Assembly: GCA_937859595.1 (NCBI GenBank)
Contig: CALMAH010000008.1
Coordinates: forward strand, 1-64,000
Source: an uncultured Acidobacteriota bacterium
Lineage (GTDB): Bacteria; Acidobacteriota; Blastocatellia; Pyrinomonadales; Pyrinomonadaceae
Reading direction: 5' to 3'
DNA: 64,000 bases
Shown: positions 43,664-52,657 of the stretch, piece by piece
How positions within the stretch are numbered: position 1 is the first letter of the stretch
Layout: every line of letters starts with the position of its first letter
The notes under the pieces: model-generated
What the model was told of the DNA's origin: nothing
Databases searched by the model: none
What the model saw: the letters and a program-made list of their open reading frames with translations, nothing else
Position numbers and translations under genes: made by a program

Positions 43664-45169
43664 TCAGTTGTATCCCTCGCCGTCCGTCAGGTCCTCATAT
43701 ATCAGGCCCCGGCGATCCTGCCGGGTGCGTGTCACCGCCTCAAATCCCCCGTCCTCGCCGCGGGTTATCTTGTTCTCGGCATATAGCCCCTCGAGGACGA
43801 GCTCACATGCGGATGCGATCTCCGCCAGATCGCCTTCTCTGAGATCCAGCGGCAGCAGGACCGCTTCGATCAGCCCCGGCACGCTTTCAAGCAGCATCGC
43901 CGATTCCGTCGCCGAGATCGTGTCCGTCAGGAGCAGTTTGTTGCCATCGTCAAACCACCTAACCGCCGGTTCAAGATCGATGCCGAGAAAGAACCGCTCG
44001 AAAACGACCCCTGCCGCCTTTTTTATCAGGTCCTTTGCTATTCTTTGCGCCCCTATCTGTTCGCCCTCGTATTCGAGCTCCATCTTGCCGGTCATCGCCG
44101 GAAGCGCGGCGTAGATATCCGAAATACGCGGGACTATAGCCTCCTCGCCGGTCAAGATCGCTCGCCGTTCGGCATTGGAAACTACAGCTTCCAGGACGGA
44201 GATGGAAAACCGCTGGGACACACCGCTGCGTTTGTCAATCCGCTGGTCGTCCCGTGCCTCAAAGGCTATCTGCTCGGTCATTTCGCGCACGTGTTCGGGT
44301 ATTGAGAGCTGAAAGCCCTCTAGCCCGGGCCTGTTCGTCCAGGCCTCCTGTTCCGTTATCCGCGAACTCAATAGTATGTCAGCCGGATAGTGGGTGGCGA
44401 TCTCGGCGCCTATGCGATCCTTAAGCGGGGTGATTATCTTTCCGCGAGCCGTATAGTCTTCAGGATTTGCAGAAAAGACCAGCATTACATCCAGCGGCAA
44501 TCGGATAGGATATCCTTTTATCTGAACATCGCCTTCCTGCATTATGTTGAAAAGCCCGACCTGTATCTTCCCCGCCAGGTCCGGAAGTTCGTTGATGGCA
44601 AAGATGCCCCTATTTGCCCTCGGAAGCAGGCCGAAGTGGATCGTCAGCTCGTCAGAAAGCAGGTGTCCGCCCTTTGCCGCCTTTATCGGATCGACATCGC
44701 CGATGATGTCTGCGATCGTAACGTCAGGCGTGGCAAGTTTTTCGACAAAGCGGCTTTCTCGGCCGACCCAATCTATTCTGGTCTCGTCACCGTGAAGCTC
44801 CACTTGCCGGCGGCCGTATGCGCTCAGCGGTGAAAAAGGGTCGTCATTTATTTCGGAACCGGCGATGATGGGAATGGTCTCGTCCAATAGATCGGTAAGC
44901 TGACGGATGATGCGGCTCTTTGCCTGGCCGCGAAGCCCGAGAAGGATGAAATTTTGACGCGCCAACACCGCATTGACGATCTGTGGGATCACAGACTCGT
45001 CGTAACCAAGGACGCCCGGGAACAGGCGTTCGCCCGCTCTGAGCTTTTCGATCAGATTTGAGCGCATCTCGTCCTTTACGGTCCGCGGCCCATATCCGCT
45101 CGCCTTTAGCTCACCGAGGGTCCGTATCGCTTCCATCTCCTTTACCGCCGCTTGTTCGTTTGCTGCCAT
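43664..45169 (-). CDS. BchI/MoxR-like AAA+ ATPase
   Basis: 501 residues from ATG 45169, one base after the cupin stop and preceded by GAGGAAG; a GTG at 45190 is less likely. The AAA+ domain has Walker A GLRGQAKS (about 79-86). The Walker B-type region is IFAINELPDL, with Asn-Glu where most relatives have Asp-Glu. PLDVMLVFSANPEDY is sensor 1 and TPLKDRIG follows. A helical C-terminal region begins at about 330. It resembles magnesium-chelatase subunit I and related MoxR-like ATPases that normally pair with a VWA-domain protein. No VWA gene is adjacent here. Probable chaperone-type remodeller. Co-transcribed with the cupin. Confidence 0.85.
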   Translation of the reverse strand: MAANEQAAVKEMEAIRTLGELKASGYGPRTVKDEMRSNLIEKLRAGERLFPGVLGYDESVIPQIVNAVLARQNFILLGLRGQAKSRIIRQLTDLLDETIPIIAGSEINDDPFSPLSAYGRRQVELHGDETRIDWVGRESRFVEKLATPDVTIADIIGDVDPIKAAKGGHLLSDELTIHFGLLPRANRGIFAINELPDLAGKIQVGLFNIMQEGDVQIKGYPIRLPLDVMLVFSANPEDYTARGKIITPLKDRIGAEIATHYPADILLSSRITEQEAWTNRPGLEGFQLSIPEHVREMTEQIAFEARDDQRIDKRSGVSQRFSISVLEAVVSNAERRAILTGEEAIVPRISDIYAALPAMTGKMELEYEGEQIGAQRIAKDLIKKAAGVVFERFFLGIDLEPAVRWFDDGNKLLLTDTISATESAMLLESVPGLIEAVLLPLDLREGDLAEIASACELVLEGLYAENKITRGEDGGFEAVTRTRQDRRGLIYEDLTDGEGYN

Positions 45170-45170
45170 T

Positions 45171-45491
45171 TTAGTTTTGCTTCCTCTCACCGATCAGAAA
45201 GAGTACAGGCTCTTCCCCGATCACTCGGGCCGAATGATATGTGTTCGCCGGCAAAAAATCGCGGTCCCCCGCCTCGAGAACAAAGGTCCCGACCCGCTCG
45301 ATCGTTATCTCTAATTGCCCGGATATTATCCAGTGCGTCTGATCTTCCGGGTGAAAATGATTCACATAGATGCTCTCCGGCTGGTCGCACCACTGCAGCA
45401 CTTTATATCCCTCCTGAACCAGCCTTAGCCGCAGCATTGCCACATTCGGTGCATAAACCTCGCACCACCGCTCGATCCTGTATCCGCTCAT
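45171..45491 (-). CDS. small single-domain cupin
   Basis: 106 residues forming one cupin beta-barrel. Metal-ligand-type residues are in NHFHPEDQTHWI (motif 1: H, H, E/D, H), and motif 2 spans LEAGDRDFLPANTYHSA. Such small cupins bind a divalent metal and act as dioxygenases, isomerases or ligand sensors. The substrate cannot be predicted. It is the first gene of a two-gene run with the BchI/MoxR-like ATPase and is divergent from the histidine kinase gene. Confidence 0.8.
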   Translation of the reverse strand: MSGYRIERWCEVYAPNVAMLRLRLVQEGYKVLQWCDQPESIYVNHFHPEDQTHWIISGQLEITIERVGTFVLEAGDRDFLPANTYHSARVIGEEPVLFLIGERKQN

Positions 45492-45564
45492 TGAACTTGA
45501 TTCTACAAGATAGCGACATATAGCGGTAACTCGTGAAAGGCCGGCCTGTCTTCAACGGTAAAAA

Positions 45565-45593
45565 TTGACTTGTGCCGCGGGCTAAATCATAAT
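45565..45593 (+). promoter_or_regulatory. sigma-70-type promoter of the histidine kinase gene
   Basis: TTGACT (45565-45570) and CATAAT (45588-45593) are spaced by 17 bases. The predicted start is near 45600, about 40 bases before the ATG. Confidence 0.6.
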
Positions 45594-45638
45594 CTCCGTA
45601 ATTCGCCGCGGACCCGACAGTTCTTCATTCTTCGTTTG

Positions 45639-48600
45639 ATGCCAATTCGACGTAAATTCCTGTTGCTGCTTCCCCTATTGGCTTTCCTGCTGTGCCTGCC
45701 CGGCGAGGCGAAGGACATACTCGATATCGCCGATCCCGCTCTGACAACCTTTAGCGACCGCAACGGCCTCCCTTCGAATTCCGTTATGACCATTACCCGC
45801 GACCGGCGCGGCTACCTGTGGGTAGGCACTCAGGACGGTGCCGCCTATTACAATGGACATCGCTGGACAACGGTCAATATGCCGGAGCGGAATATCTCAA
45901 ACTATATCTATGACGTTCTGGCGGCCTCGGACGGCAGCATCTGGTTCGCAACGGACGGCGGCGGAATTCATCAGCTCAAAGACGGCGTATGGCAAACCTT
46001 CACGTCTGCCCACGGGCTCCCAGGCAATTCGGCCCGTGTGCTTCTCGAATCTCCGGGCCCCGGCGGCTCGCTCTCGATATGGGCCGGGATGCGTGACGGG
46101 CTTGCGCGTTTCGACGGCGCAAGGTGGACCGCGGTCGAACTCGGCGAGTCCCCGGGGCTAAAACGGGTCCGTTCGCTTCTCGCTTCCAGGGACGATGATG
46201 GTCAGGCGGTGATCTGGGTGGGCACTTATGGCGGGCTGGCAAAGCTTCAGGGTGAGGAGATAAAGATCTTTGACACCGGCTCCGGGCTCCCGCATAACAC
46301 CGTCTTTAGTCTCTACGAACAAGCTTTGGAGGACGGCGGACGGCGGATCCTGGCCGGCACCGACGCCGGTATCGCCTTTGTCCGCAGTGACGAGGCCGTC
46401 CCTATGGAAGACACTATCCCCGAGCTAAAGGGCGGCATCCGTAGCATCACAGAAGCTGTCGGCCCCGACGGCGAACGTCTGCTCTGGATCGGAACAGACG
46501 GCAAAGGCGCCGTTGTCCGTCGCGGCGGCCAATGGACGGTCTTCGATCGTTCGCGCGGGCTCGCCACCGACACTGTGTTCAGTATAGTTGACGCACGCAC
46601 CGGCGACGGATCGGTCTGGATGGCTACGCTCGGCAGCGGCATCTCGCGTCTGGAATTTTCAAATTGGGCAACGATAAAGGAGTCTCACGGCATTCCCAAC
46701 CATATCGTGTTCGGCATCTCCGAACTCGAAGGAACCCTCTGGTTTGCAACGTTCGGCAATGGGCTGGCGGGGTATAGGAATGGGGCCTGGTCGGTCGTTG
46801 ACGAGCGTTCCGGCTTGCCCAGCGCCTTTGTTTACAGCCTTTATCGCCCTCATGAAACATCGTCCAGTGCGCCGCTTTTCGCTGGCACGGAGAACGGAGT
46901 CGTTCGTTTCGAGGGAGGGCGATGGGTCCGTCCGCAGGCCGAAGGATCGATGTTGAATGCCGAAACATGGGGATTTCTTGTGACAAGAGACGCCGAAGGC
47001 AGCGAAACCCATTGGATCGCAACTTCAAGGGGGCTCGCCGAGATCCGAAATGGCCGGACCACGGTCTACAACTCCTCGAACGGCCTTCCGGACGACCGTA
47101 TCCGGGATGTTGTCGCGACCGGCTCCGGCAGCGCGATTTGGGCTGCGACCTACGGCGGAGGCGTCGCCCGTCTGCAGAACGGGAAATGGGATGTTATAGA
47201 CCTTAGCCGCGGGCTCCCGAGCAACCGTGTCCTCGCGTTGGCCGTCCACACGATCGGAGGGACGGAAAAGGTGCTCGCCGGAACGGGAGGCGGCATTGCG
47301 ATCATAACTCCGGACGACCCCTTCGCTCCGCCGCAGGTCCTTTCGCCCGAGACGGTGCCCGAGATGCTCAATGGCTACGTTCTCGATCTGGTTTCCGACG
47401 CCCGCGGCCGCATCTATGCCTTAACGAACAAAGGCGTCACCCGCTTTACCGGCCTCGATATTCCGGGTACCGCACCGCTGGCATATACTTTTACTATCGA
47501 AGACGGGCTGCCAAGCAATGAATGTGTCGCCGGTGCGGGCTATTTTGACGGCCGCAGGATATTTGCAGGTACGGTAGCGGGAGTTGCGATACTCGACACC
47601 TTACTCGAGCCCGAGTCGTCACCATCCGGGCAGGTTCAGATGGATTCGCTGATCGTAGCCGGGTCTCCTCGCGGCATCACTGACAGCATTGCTCTAACTA
47701 ACCGCGACAACAACATCGTGTTCGAATATTCGCTGCTGACCGATTTTCGCGAACATTCTACGCTCTACCGAACCCAGCTCGAAGGCCTCGAAGAAACGCC
47801 GACCTCATGGATCCGCGAACCGCATCGCGAATTCGCTTACCTTCCTCCCGGCGAATATACCTTTCGCGTTTGGGCCCGCGACCACGCCGGCAACGTATTC
47901 GGGTCCACCCCGCTGGCAGTGAAGATGTTTCCCGCATGGTGGCAGACGTGGTGGGCAGTGCTGCTCTATTTCCTCGCCATAGTCGCCGTCGTTTCGCTCA
48001 TCGCCTATGCAGTTTACAAGAACAGGCTAAACCGCATCCTGGCGATCGAACGGGTCCGGGCTCGCATCGCTGCAGACCTGCACGACGACATCGGCGCGAA
48101 CCTTTCCCAGATCTCCATCATGAGCGAGGTTATGAAGCAAAAGCTCGGAAAGGCCGCCGAGATCGAGACCAAACCGCTGGCGGCCATTGCGGACACGTCC
48201 CGCGAGCTAATGGCCTCGATGAGCGATATTGTCTGGGCAATAAACCCCGACCGCGACAATCTGAACGATCTCATTCAGCGGATGCGCCGGTTCGCGACTG
48301 ACGTATTTTCTGCGAAAGATATTGAATTCTCTTTCAACGCTCCGGCAAACGACCGCCGGATAAAGATCGATCTGGAGACGCGCCGCGAACTGCATCTTAT
48401 GTTCAAAGAAGCCGTTAACAACTGTGTTCGCCACTCGGGTTGCTCAAAAGTGGAGATAAACGTTGCGGTCGATCCTCAATTGATCGACATTGAGGTCCGC
48501 GACAACGGGACGGGATTTGACCTCGGGGGGAATTCGTTCGGGAATGGGCTCGCCAGCATGAGATCGCGGTCCGAAGCCGTCGGCGGCAAGATGGATGTCA

Positions 48601-48689
48601 CGTCCTCGGCCGAAGGTACTGCGGTCAGGTTCAGCGTGCCGAACCGTTCTCCCTCGGGCATCTTTGAACGCATCGTTTCGTTCCGATGA
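45639..48689 (+). CDS. propeller-sensor histidine kinase
   Basis: 1016 residues from ATG 45639, which places a signal peptide at 1-24. An upstream in-frame start at 45570 is inside the promoter. The periplasmic sensor consists of repeated two-component-regulator propeller blades (about 35-640; motifs such as LPSNSVMTITRDRRGYLWVGT and GLPSNRVLALAV) followed by a Y_Y_Y domain (about 690-755). A membrane helix (about 770-792) leads to a HisKA_3 dimerisation domain with phospho-His in DLHDDIGANLSQI and a HATPase domain with NCVRHSG and DNGTGFD. This is the architecture of carbohydrate-responsive sensors in Bacteroidetes and Acidobacteriota. Its partner is the LuxR-type regulator 133 bases downstream. 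Confidence 0.93.
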   Translation: MPIRRKFLLLLPLLAFLLCLPGEAKDILDIADPALTTFSDRNGLPSNSVMTITRDRRGYLWVGTQDGAAYYNGHRWTTVNMPERNISNYIYDVLAASDGSIWFATDGGGIHQLKDGVWQTFTSAHGLPGNSARVLLESPGPGGSLSIWAGMRDGLARFDGARWTAVELGESPGLKRVRSLLASRDDDGQAVIWVGTYGGLAKLQGEEIKIFDTGSGLPHNTVFSLYEQALEDGGRRILAGTDAGIAFVRSDEAVPMEDTIPELKGGIRSITEAVGPDGERLLWIGTDGKGAVVRRGGQWTVFDRSRGLATDTVFSIVDARTGDGSVWMATLGSGISRLEFSNWATIKESHGIPNHIVFGISELEGTLWFATFGNGLAGYRNGAWSVVDERSGLPSAFVYSLYRPHETSSSAPLFAGTENGVVRFEGGRWVRPQAEGSMLNAETWGFLVTRDAEGSETHWIATSRGLAEIRNGRTTVYNSSNGLPDDRIRDVVATGSGSAIWAATYGGGVARLQNGKWDVIDLSRGLPSNRVLALAVHTIGGTEKVLAGTGGGIAIITPDDPFAPPQVLSPETVPEMLNGYVLDLVSDARGRIYALTNKGVTRFTGLDIPGTAPLAYTFTIEDGLPSNECVAGAGYFDGRRIFAGTVAGVAILDTLLEPESSPSGQVQMDSLIVAGSPRGITDSIALTNRDNNIVFEYSLLTDFREHSTLYRTQLEGLEETPTSWIREPHREFAYLPPGEYTFRVWARDHAGNVFGSTPLAVKMFPAWWQTWWAVLLYFLAIVAVVSLIAYAVYKNRLNRILAIERVRARIAADLHDDIGANLSQISIMSEVMKQKLGKAAEIETKPLAAIADTSRELMASMSDIVWAINPDRDNLNDLIQRMRRFATDVFSAKDIEFSFNAPANDRRIKIDLETRRELHLMFKEAVNNCVRHSGCSKVEINVAVDPQLIDIEVRDNGTGFDLGGNSFGNGLASMRSRSEAVGGKMDVTSSAEGTAVRFSVPNRSPSGIFERIVSFR

Positions 48690-48822
48690 ATTATTTATTG
48701 GAGATGCTGCCTATGAACGCGTCGACCTACTCGCGATCTCTTATCAATACTGCCGAAAATCGCCTGGTTCTCCGTTCCGTTTCCTTTTGTTCTTAGTCGG
48801 CCGCAAATATCGAAAAGTCGTT

Positions 48823-49470
48823 ATGGAAACCAGCAAGAAAAAACGGGTCGCCATCGTGGAGGATATAGCCGGCATTCGCGAATCGCTCGGTGAACTGCTG
48901 AACATATCCGACAGCTATGAATGCACGGCCCTTTACCGGTCGATGGAGGACGCTCTGGCTCGTATCTCCTTTGACGTGCCGGATGTGGTCCTGTGCGACA
49001 TAGGGCTGCCGGGAATGAACGGCCTTGATGGCATGAAGATCCTCAAAGAGCAGTATCCCGCTCTGCTGATCATCATGCTCACCGTCTATGACGACAACGA
49101 CCGCATAGTCGAGGCGATATGCGCCGGGGCGAGCGGCTATCTTCTCAAGAACACACCGCCCGAGAAGCTGATCGCCTCCATCGATGAGGTGGTCGCCGGC
49201 GGCGCACCGATGTCGCCTGAGATCGCCCGACGCGTGATGGAGCTTTTCCGGACAAATCCGCCGCCGAAAGTAGTTGACCACGACCTTACCCCCCACGAGG
49301 TCCGCCTTCTGAAAATGCTTGTCGACGGCCATAACTATAAGACCGCCGCATCGGAACTGGGTGTCAGCATAAACACCATCTCATTCCATATGCGGAATAT
49401 CTACGGCAAACTGCAGGTGCACTCAAAATCCGAAGCGGTCGCGAAGGCTCTCAGGAACAGGATAGTGTGA
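48823..49470 (+). CDS. NarL/LuxR-family response regulator
   Basis: 215 residues from ATG 48823; the frame is open further upstream but that part overlaps the kinase gene and has no family resemblance. The receiver domain (about 7-125) has acidic pocket VED, phospho-acceptor Asp59 in VVLCDIGLPGMNG, and Lys in YLLKNTPPE. A GerE-type HTH (about 150-212) has LTPHEVRLLKMLVDG and VSINTISFHMRNIYGKL. HisKA_3 kinases pair with NarL-type regulators, so it is almost certainly the output partner of the propeller kinase. Target genes unknown; the exported-protein cluster downstream is on the other strand. Confidence 0.93.
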   Translation: METSKKKRVAIVEDIAGIRESLGELLNISDSYECTALYRSMEDALARISFDVPDVVLCDIGLPGMNGLDGMKILKEQYPALLIIMLTVYDDNDRIVEAICAGASGYLLKNTPPEKLIASIDEVVAGGAPMSPEIARRVMELFRTNPPPKVVDHDLTPHEVRLLKMLVDGHNYKTAASELGVSINTISFHMRNIYGKLQVHSKSEAVAKALRNRIV

Positions 49471-49593
49471 TTGACAGAAATGCCCGGTTCGGCGACCATC
49501 GCCATTGTTTGATGATCATCACTGCCGGGAACGGAAAGTGCCAACCGCCGGATACGGGGCTTCGGCCCGGCTGATGACGAGTTCGATTACAAA

Positions 49594-49798
49594 TTACTCC
49601 GAGCTTTCGTCATCGCGTTCCGCTCGCTCGATACGTTCCTTTGTCACATTATATTCATCCCTTAACGAACGATTCGATCCTCATGTCTTCGGTCTGGGCT
49701 AAACCCGTCTGTCCGGTTGCTGCCAATAAACAAATGAGGAGTGCCGCGGACAGGCCGGCGACACTCCGTTTCCGAGTTGGGCACGGAAAGATCTTCAT
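49594..49798 (-). pseudogene. small exported protein split by a +1 frameshift
   Basis: ATG 49798, preceded by AGGGTG, begins 12 bases after the stop of the 310-residue lipoprotein on the same strand. Frame 0 encodes 47 residues with a clear signal peptide (AGLSAALLICLLAATGQTGLAQ), then TEDMRIESFVKG and TGA at 49655. In the +1 frame from 49659 the sequence continues DEYNVTKERIERAERDDESS to TAA at 49594. Removing one G from AAGGGATG would join both into one acidic, helical exported protein of 67 residues. Explanations: single-base insertion, assembly error or programmed +1 shift. No family recognised. Confidence 0.45.
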
Positions 49799-49810
49799 TT
49801 CTTCACCCTG

Positions 49811-50743
49811 CTATTTCAACAAGACGTCACCAAAGGCGACGGCCTTTTCGTCCTGGCGTCCGTCAAATCTGACCCACACCCGGCCGACCTTCGCGTCCAC
49901 CTCGGCGACCGTCCCGTCGTCAAACTTGCCAAAGTTCAATGCCCTTACGCGGTCACCCTTCTTCACATTTGGCACAAGAGGTACCGGCTGCACGTCGGAC
50001 CGCGGAAAAACTGCCGCTTTGCCGGCAAACAGCTTTACAAAGACATGGTCCCCGGCGGCCCTTATCACCTGGCCGTGTCTCAGATCTGCCCCGTCCGTTA
50101 TTGCGACGGCGCTACCGGGCTCCATCTCTTTTCTTAGCACAACGAACGAATCCGGGCGAAGTTTCTCTTCCTTTGGTCCGTCGTCGCCGCCTTTCACAGA
50201 CCGGTCATGTTCGCGATCGAGATAACGCACTATCGGCTCCGCCGGCGTCGATCCATTTACCACGATCGCTCGCTGCATCCCCGAACCGGATTGCCACCAT
50301 GTCAAAACAATATCTCCGTTCTTGGCCTTTTCTCCTGCCGGTATCGGGATGATATATGCGTTCGGTATCTCTCTTCGCTCGCTGATGAACTGCACTTCCG
50401 ACCGCTCTTTGCCCGGGTTCGACATCTTCTGGCGGTACCAGATAAATGTCACCTTGTCGCCACCCTTTTCCATTGCGTCAACAAGCCATTTGAACATCGG
50501 CACGAGAACATATTCGCCGGTCTTGGCCGTCGTCGGCACCGCCGGAAACCCATCGAAGGGAAACGTGGCCTCGCCCGTAAATTCAGGCGTCTTCTCGGGC
50601 TTCGGGGGCGTATTCTCAGCGTTTGCGTTCACCGAATTCGTATCGGTCTCGGCGCTTCGCTCCGGCAGCAGTCCGCAGCCCACAACGGCCAATATAAGGA
50701 TCAACAGTCCGGTGATGTTCTTTGAAAGATCGGATCTTTTCAT
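49811..50743 (-). CDS. lipoprotein of unknown function
   Basis: 310 residues. Signal peptide with lipobox (AVVG|C23), then an Asn/Thr/Pro/Glu-rich disordered linker to about 55. The body contains three segments: an FPFDGFPAVP start, a central region with hydrophobic strands (YIIPIPAGEKAKNGDIVLTWW), and a C-terminal Tudor/SH3-like part (VKKGDRVRALNFGKFDDGTVAEV, VWVRFDGRQ). The last part suggests a small barrel that binds peptides or polymer. Together with the small exported gene 12 bases downstream it forms a likely operon. Family not recognised. Confidence 0.65.
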   Translation of the reverse strand: MKRSDLSKNITGLLILILAVVGCGLLPERSAETDTNSVNANAENTPPKPEKTPEFTGEATFPFDGFPAVPTTAKTGEYVLVPMFKWLVDAMEKGGDKVTFIWYRQKMSNPGKERSEVQFISERREIPNAYIIPIPAGEKAKNGDIVLTWWQSGSGMQRAIVVNGSTPAEPIVRYLDREHDRSVKGGDDGPKEEKLRPDSFVVLRKEMEPGSAVAITDGADLRHGQVIRAAGDHVFVKLFAGKAAVFPRSDVQPVPLVPNVKKGDRVRALNFGKFDDGTVAEVDAKVGRVWVRFDGRQDEKAVAFGDVLLK

Positions 50744-50750
50744 TTCCGTG

Positions 50751-51338
50751 CTAACTTTTCCTCTTGATGATCTTAGCGGTAAATCCGCCTTTGATGGTCT
50801 TGTCGCCTTCCTTGAGGTCTATCTCGCCGGAGACGGTCTCGTCTGTCACCGACGTGATCTTTACCTCACCCTCCGCTTTCGAAATATTTATTGAGGTCCT
50901 CGTCTCCTTTCCGCCGTCGAACACCGTCAGATTTGCGTAGTCCAGTTTGTCATATTTGTCCGCCGCGGTCGTATAGGTGCCGGGGACGATCGGCGACTTG
51001 TCGTCCGTGTCCTCCCTGCCCACTATCTGGATGGCGAACCTCATCTGTCCTGCCTCGGTCAGCGGCTTATTCATAGACAACATTCCGGAGCTCGTGTCGA
51101 TCTCGTAATTGCCCACCACGATATAGTGCGACGCCGCTTTTGTTATGGTCGATCCCCCATCGCGGGTCTGGGTAAAGGTCTTCGTCGATGTGTACGTACC
51201 GCTCGACGTAATATCCAGCGTGCGTTCGTTGCCGTCAACGTTCACAGTTAGGGGAGCCCCGCCGCCCCCACATGCAACGATCGCCGCCATGCCGAGGGCT
51301 GCAACAATTGTTCTCAAACGATCTGTCATTGTTTTCAT
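50751..51338 (-). CDS. lipoprotein of unknown function
   Basis: 195 residues from ATG 51338, which has GGAG four to five bases before it; ATGs at 51347 and 51329 are alternatives. Signal peptide with lipobox (AIVA|C) followed by Gly-rich residues, which favours release to the outer membrane. The mature part is beta-rich with many Thr/Ser/Asp, evenly spaced strands (LDITSSGTYTSTKTFTQT, IDTSSGMLSMNKPL, GEIDLKEGDKTIKGGFTAKI), resembling a lipocalin- or jelly-roll-like sandwich, but no family is recognised. It ends 7 bases before the next lipoprotein gene on the same strand, suggesting co-expression. Confidence 0.6.
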   Translation of the reverse strand: MKTMTDRLRTIVAALGMAAIVACGGGGAPLTVNVDGNERTLDITSSGTYTSTKTFTQTRDGGSTITKAASHYIVVGNYEIDTSSGMLSMNKPLTEAGQMRFAIQIVGREDTDDKSPIVPGTYTTAADKYDKLDYANLTVFDGGKETRTSINISKAEGEVKITSVTDETVSGEIDLKEGDKTIKGGFTAKIIKRKS

Positions 51339-51439
51339 TTGCTCCATCTTTGTTTTGCCGCCCCCTTTTTAGAGACGCAGGCCCGAGATCTTCCCGGACA
51401 GATCAAAATGTTAAAGCTCCGTCTGCGCCGTTCTGTCAA

Positions 51440-52627
51440 TCAGCGCAATCGTATGTAACCGAGCGTCGTGTTCGCGTCGGCTCCTGTCTTGAATGCTGCC
51501 AGCGTTGCGCTCACCGCTACGTCCGTTGCCTGTAGAAAGGCCGGGTTCACCGAGGGATCTGGAAACAGCCTCATTGTTGTCCCTTCATAAACTTGCAGCC
51601 GGTCCGTCCGTCCGACCGCGTCCTTGCCGGAGACGAATACGCGCCGTCCGTCCGGGGTAACCGCCACCGTGTTCCCAAAGCCATGAAGCCCGTTGTTCCT
51701 TGTTCGCCCGTCAACAAATCTGTCCGCGGCCACGGCTATCGTCGGTGCCCCGCCCTTTCTCGCTACAGCAAGCCGCGCATGTGTCGAACTGCGATCTTTG
51801 GCATCGCGATTGGCAAAATAGGCCACGGTTCCGCCGGCGGCAGCCACCGCCGAGGTTGCCGGATTCACACCCAGCTTTCTTACCGACCCGTTTACCAGGT
51901 TGATCTCCATAAGGTTCTTCTGGCCGCTTTCGGCGCTGAAATAATAGGCCATGTCTCCTGACACGGCTATCGCCTCTGTGCCTGCATTCCCGTGTTCCCT
52001 GATCTGGTGAACTATCGGTTCGGTATCGCCGGTCTTGAACAGCACGCGGGCGATCTGGTCGCCGGTGCTGACAACGAGATTACCCGACGGGGCATCAATT
52101 GCCACCTGGTCTATGCGGATCGCTCCGGACCACGGCGGCTGGTTGACGGCCACGTTCGGCTCGGCTCCGCCGACGTCGATCACAGAGAACGTGTTCCGGT
52201 TCCGTGTCTCGTCCATCGTCACCGCTGCGACGTAATTGCCGCTTACCTTTAGCGGGCTGTTGCCGCGATTTTTCAGCCCCGGTACCTCCGACATCGTCCC
52301 GGTCTTCGTATCAAATACGTGAAAGGTAAATTCCCGGGTATTTATCAGCACTATCTTCTCGCCGGCAACTACGAAATTTGTCGCCGAGAACTGGTCGCCG
52401 CCCGGTATCCCTCGTCCCTGCTTATCTCCTATGCGAATGTAATCGACGCCGGTATTTATCCCGGTCCCAAAGGCGATGATCGAGTCGCCGACCGCGATCT
52501 TGCCGCGATGGTGGACCGTGATCCCCGTCTTTACAACATTGAGTGCTCCGCCCTGTGCCGACGCCTGCTGGATCGACGTCAGCGTCGCCAAACACAGAAA
52601 TACAAAATAGAAAACTAGAATTTTCAT
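51440..52627 (-). CDS. exported beta-propeller-like protein
   Basis: 395 residues. Signal peptide (1-24, ending QASAQ). The rest is a repetitive beta-structure of about seven 45-55-residue units, each with a hydrophobic strand pair around patterns such as VAVGDSIIAFGTG, VVAGEKIVLINT, IAVSGDMAYYFSAE and VAVTPDGRRVFVSGKD. This fits a WD40/YVTN-like propeller in the periplasm. No catalytic residues evident. Likely a ligand- or protein-binding module. It is part of a run of exported proteins of unknown function. No closer family recognised. Confidence 0.7.
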   Translation of the reverse strand: MKILVFYFVFLCLATLTSIQQASAQGGALNVVKTGITVHHRGKIAVGDSIIAFGTGINTGVDYIRIGDKQGRGIPGGDQFSATNFVVAGEKIVLINTREFTFHVFDTKTGTMSEVPGLKNRGNSPLKVSGNYVAAVTMDETRNRNTFSVIDVGGAEPNVAVNQPPWSGAIRIDQVAIDAPSGNLVVSTGDQIARVLFKTGDTEPIVHQIREHGNAGTEAIAVSGDMAYYFSAESGQKNLMEINLVNGSVRKLGVNPATSAVAAAGGTVAYFANRDAKDRSSTHARLAVARKGGAPTIAVAADRFVDGRTRNNGLHGFGNTVAVTPDGRRVFVSGKDAVGRTDRLQVYEGTTMRLFPDPSVNPAFLQATDVAVSATLAAFKTGADANTTLGYIRLR

Positions 52628-52657
52628 GATCCTTCCTTGGTTTTAGATCCGCCGTCT

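Noticed and set aside
48595-48822. N-terminal extension of the LuxR-type regulator
   Set aside because: It overlaps the kinase 3' end and encodes no receiver-domain sequence. The canonical receiver starts at ATG 48823.
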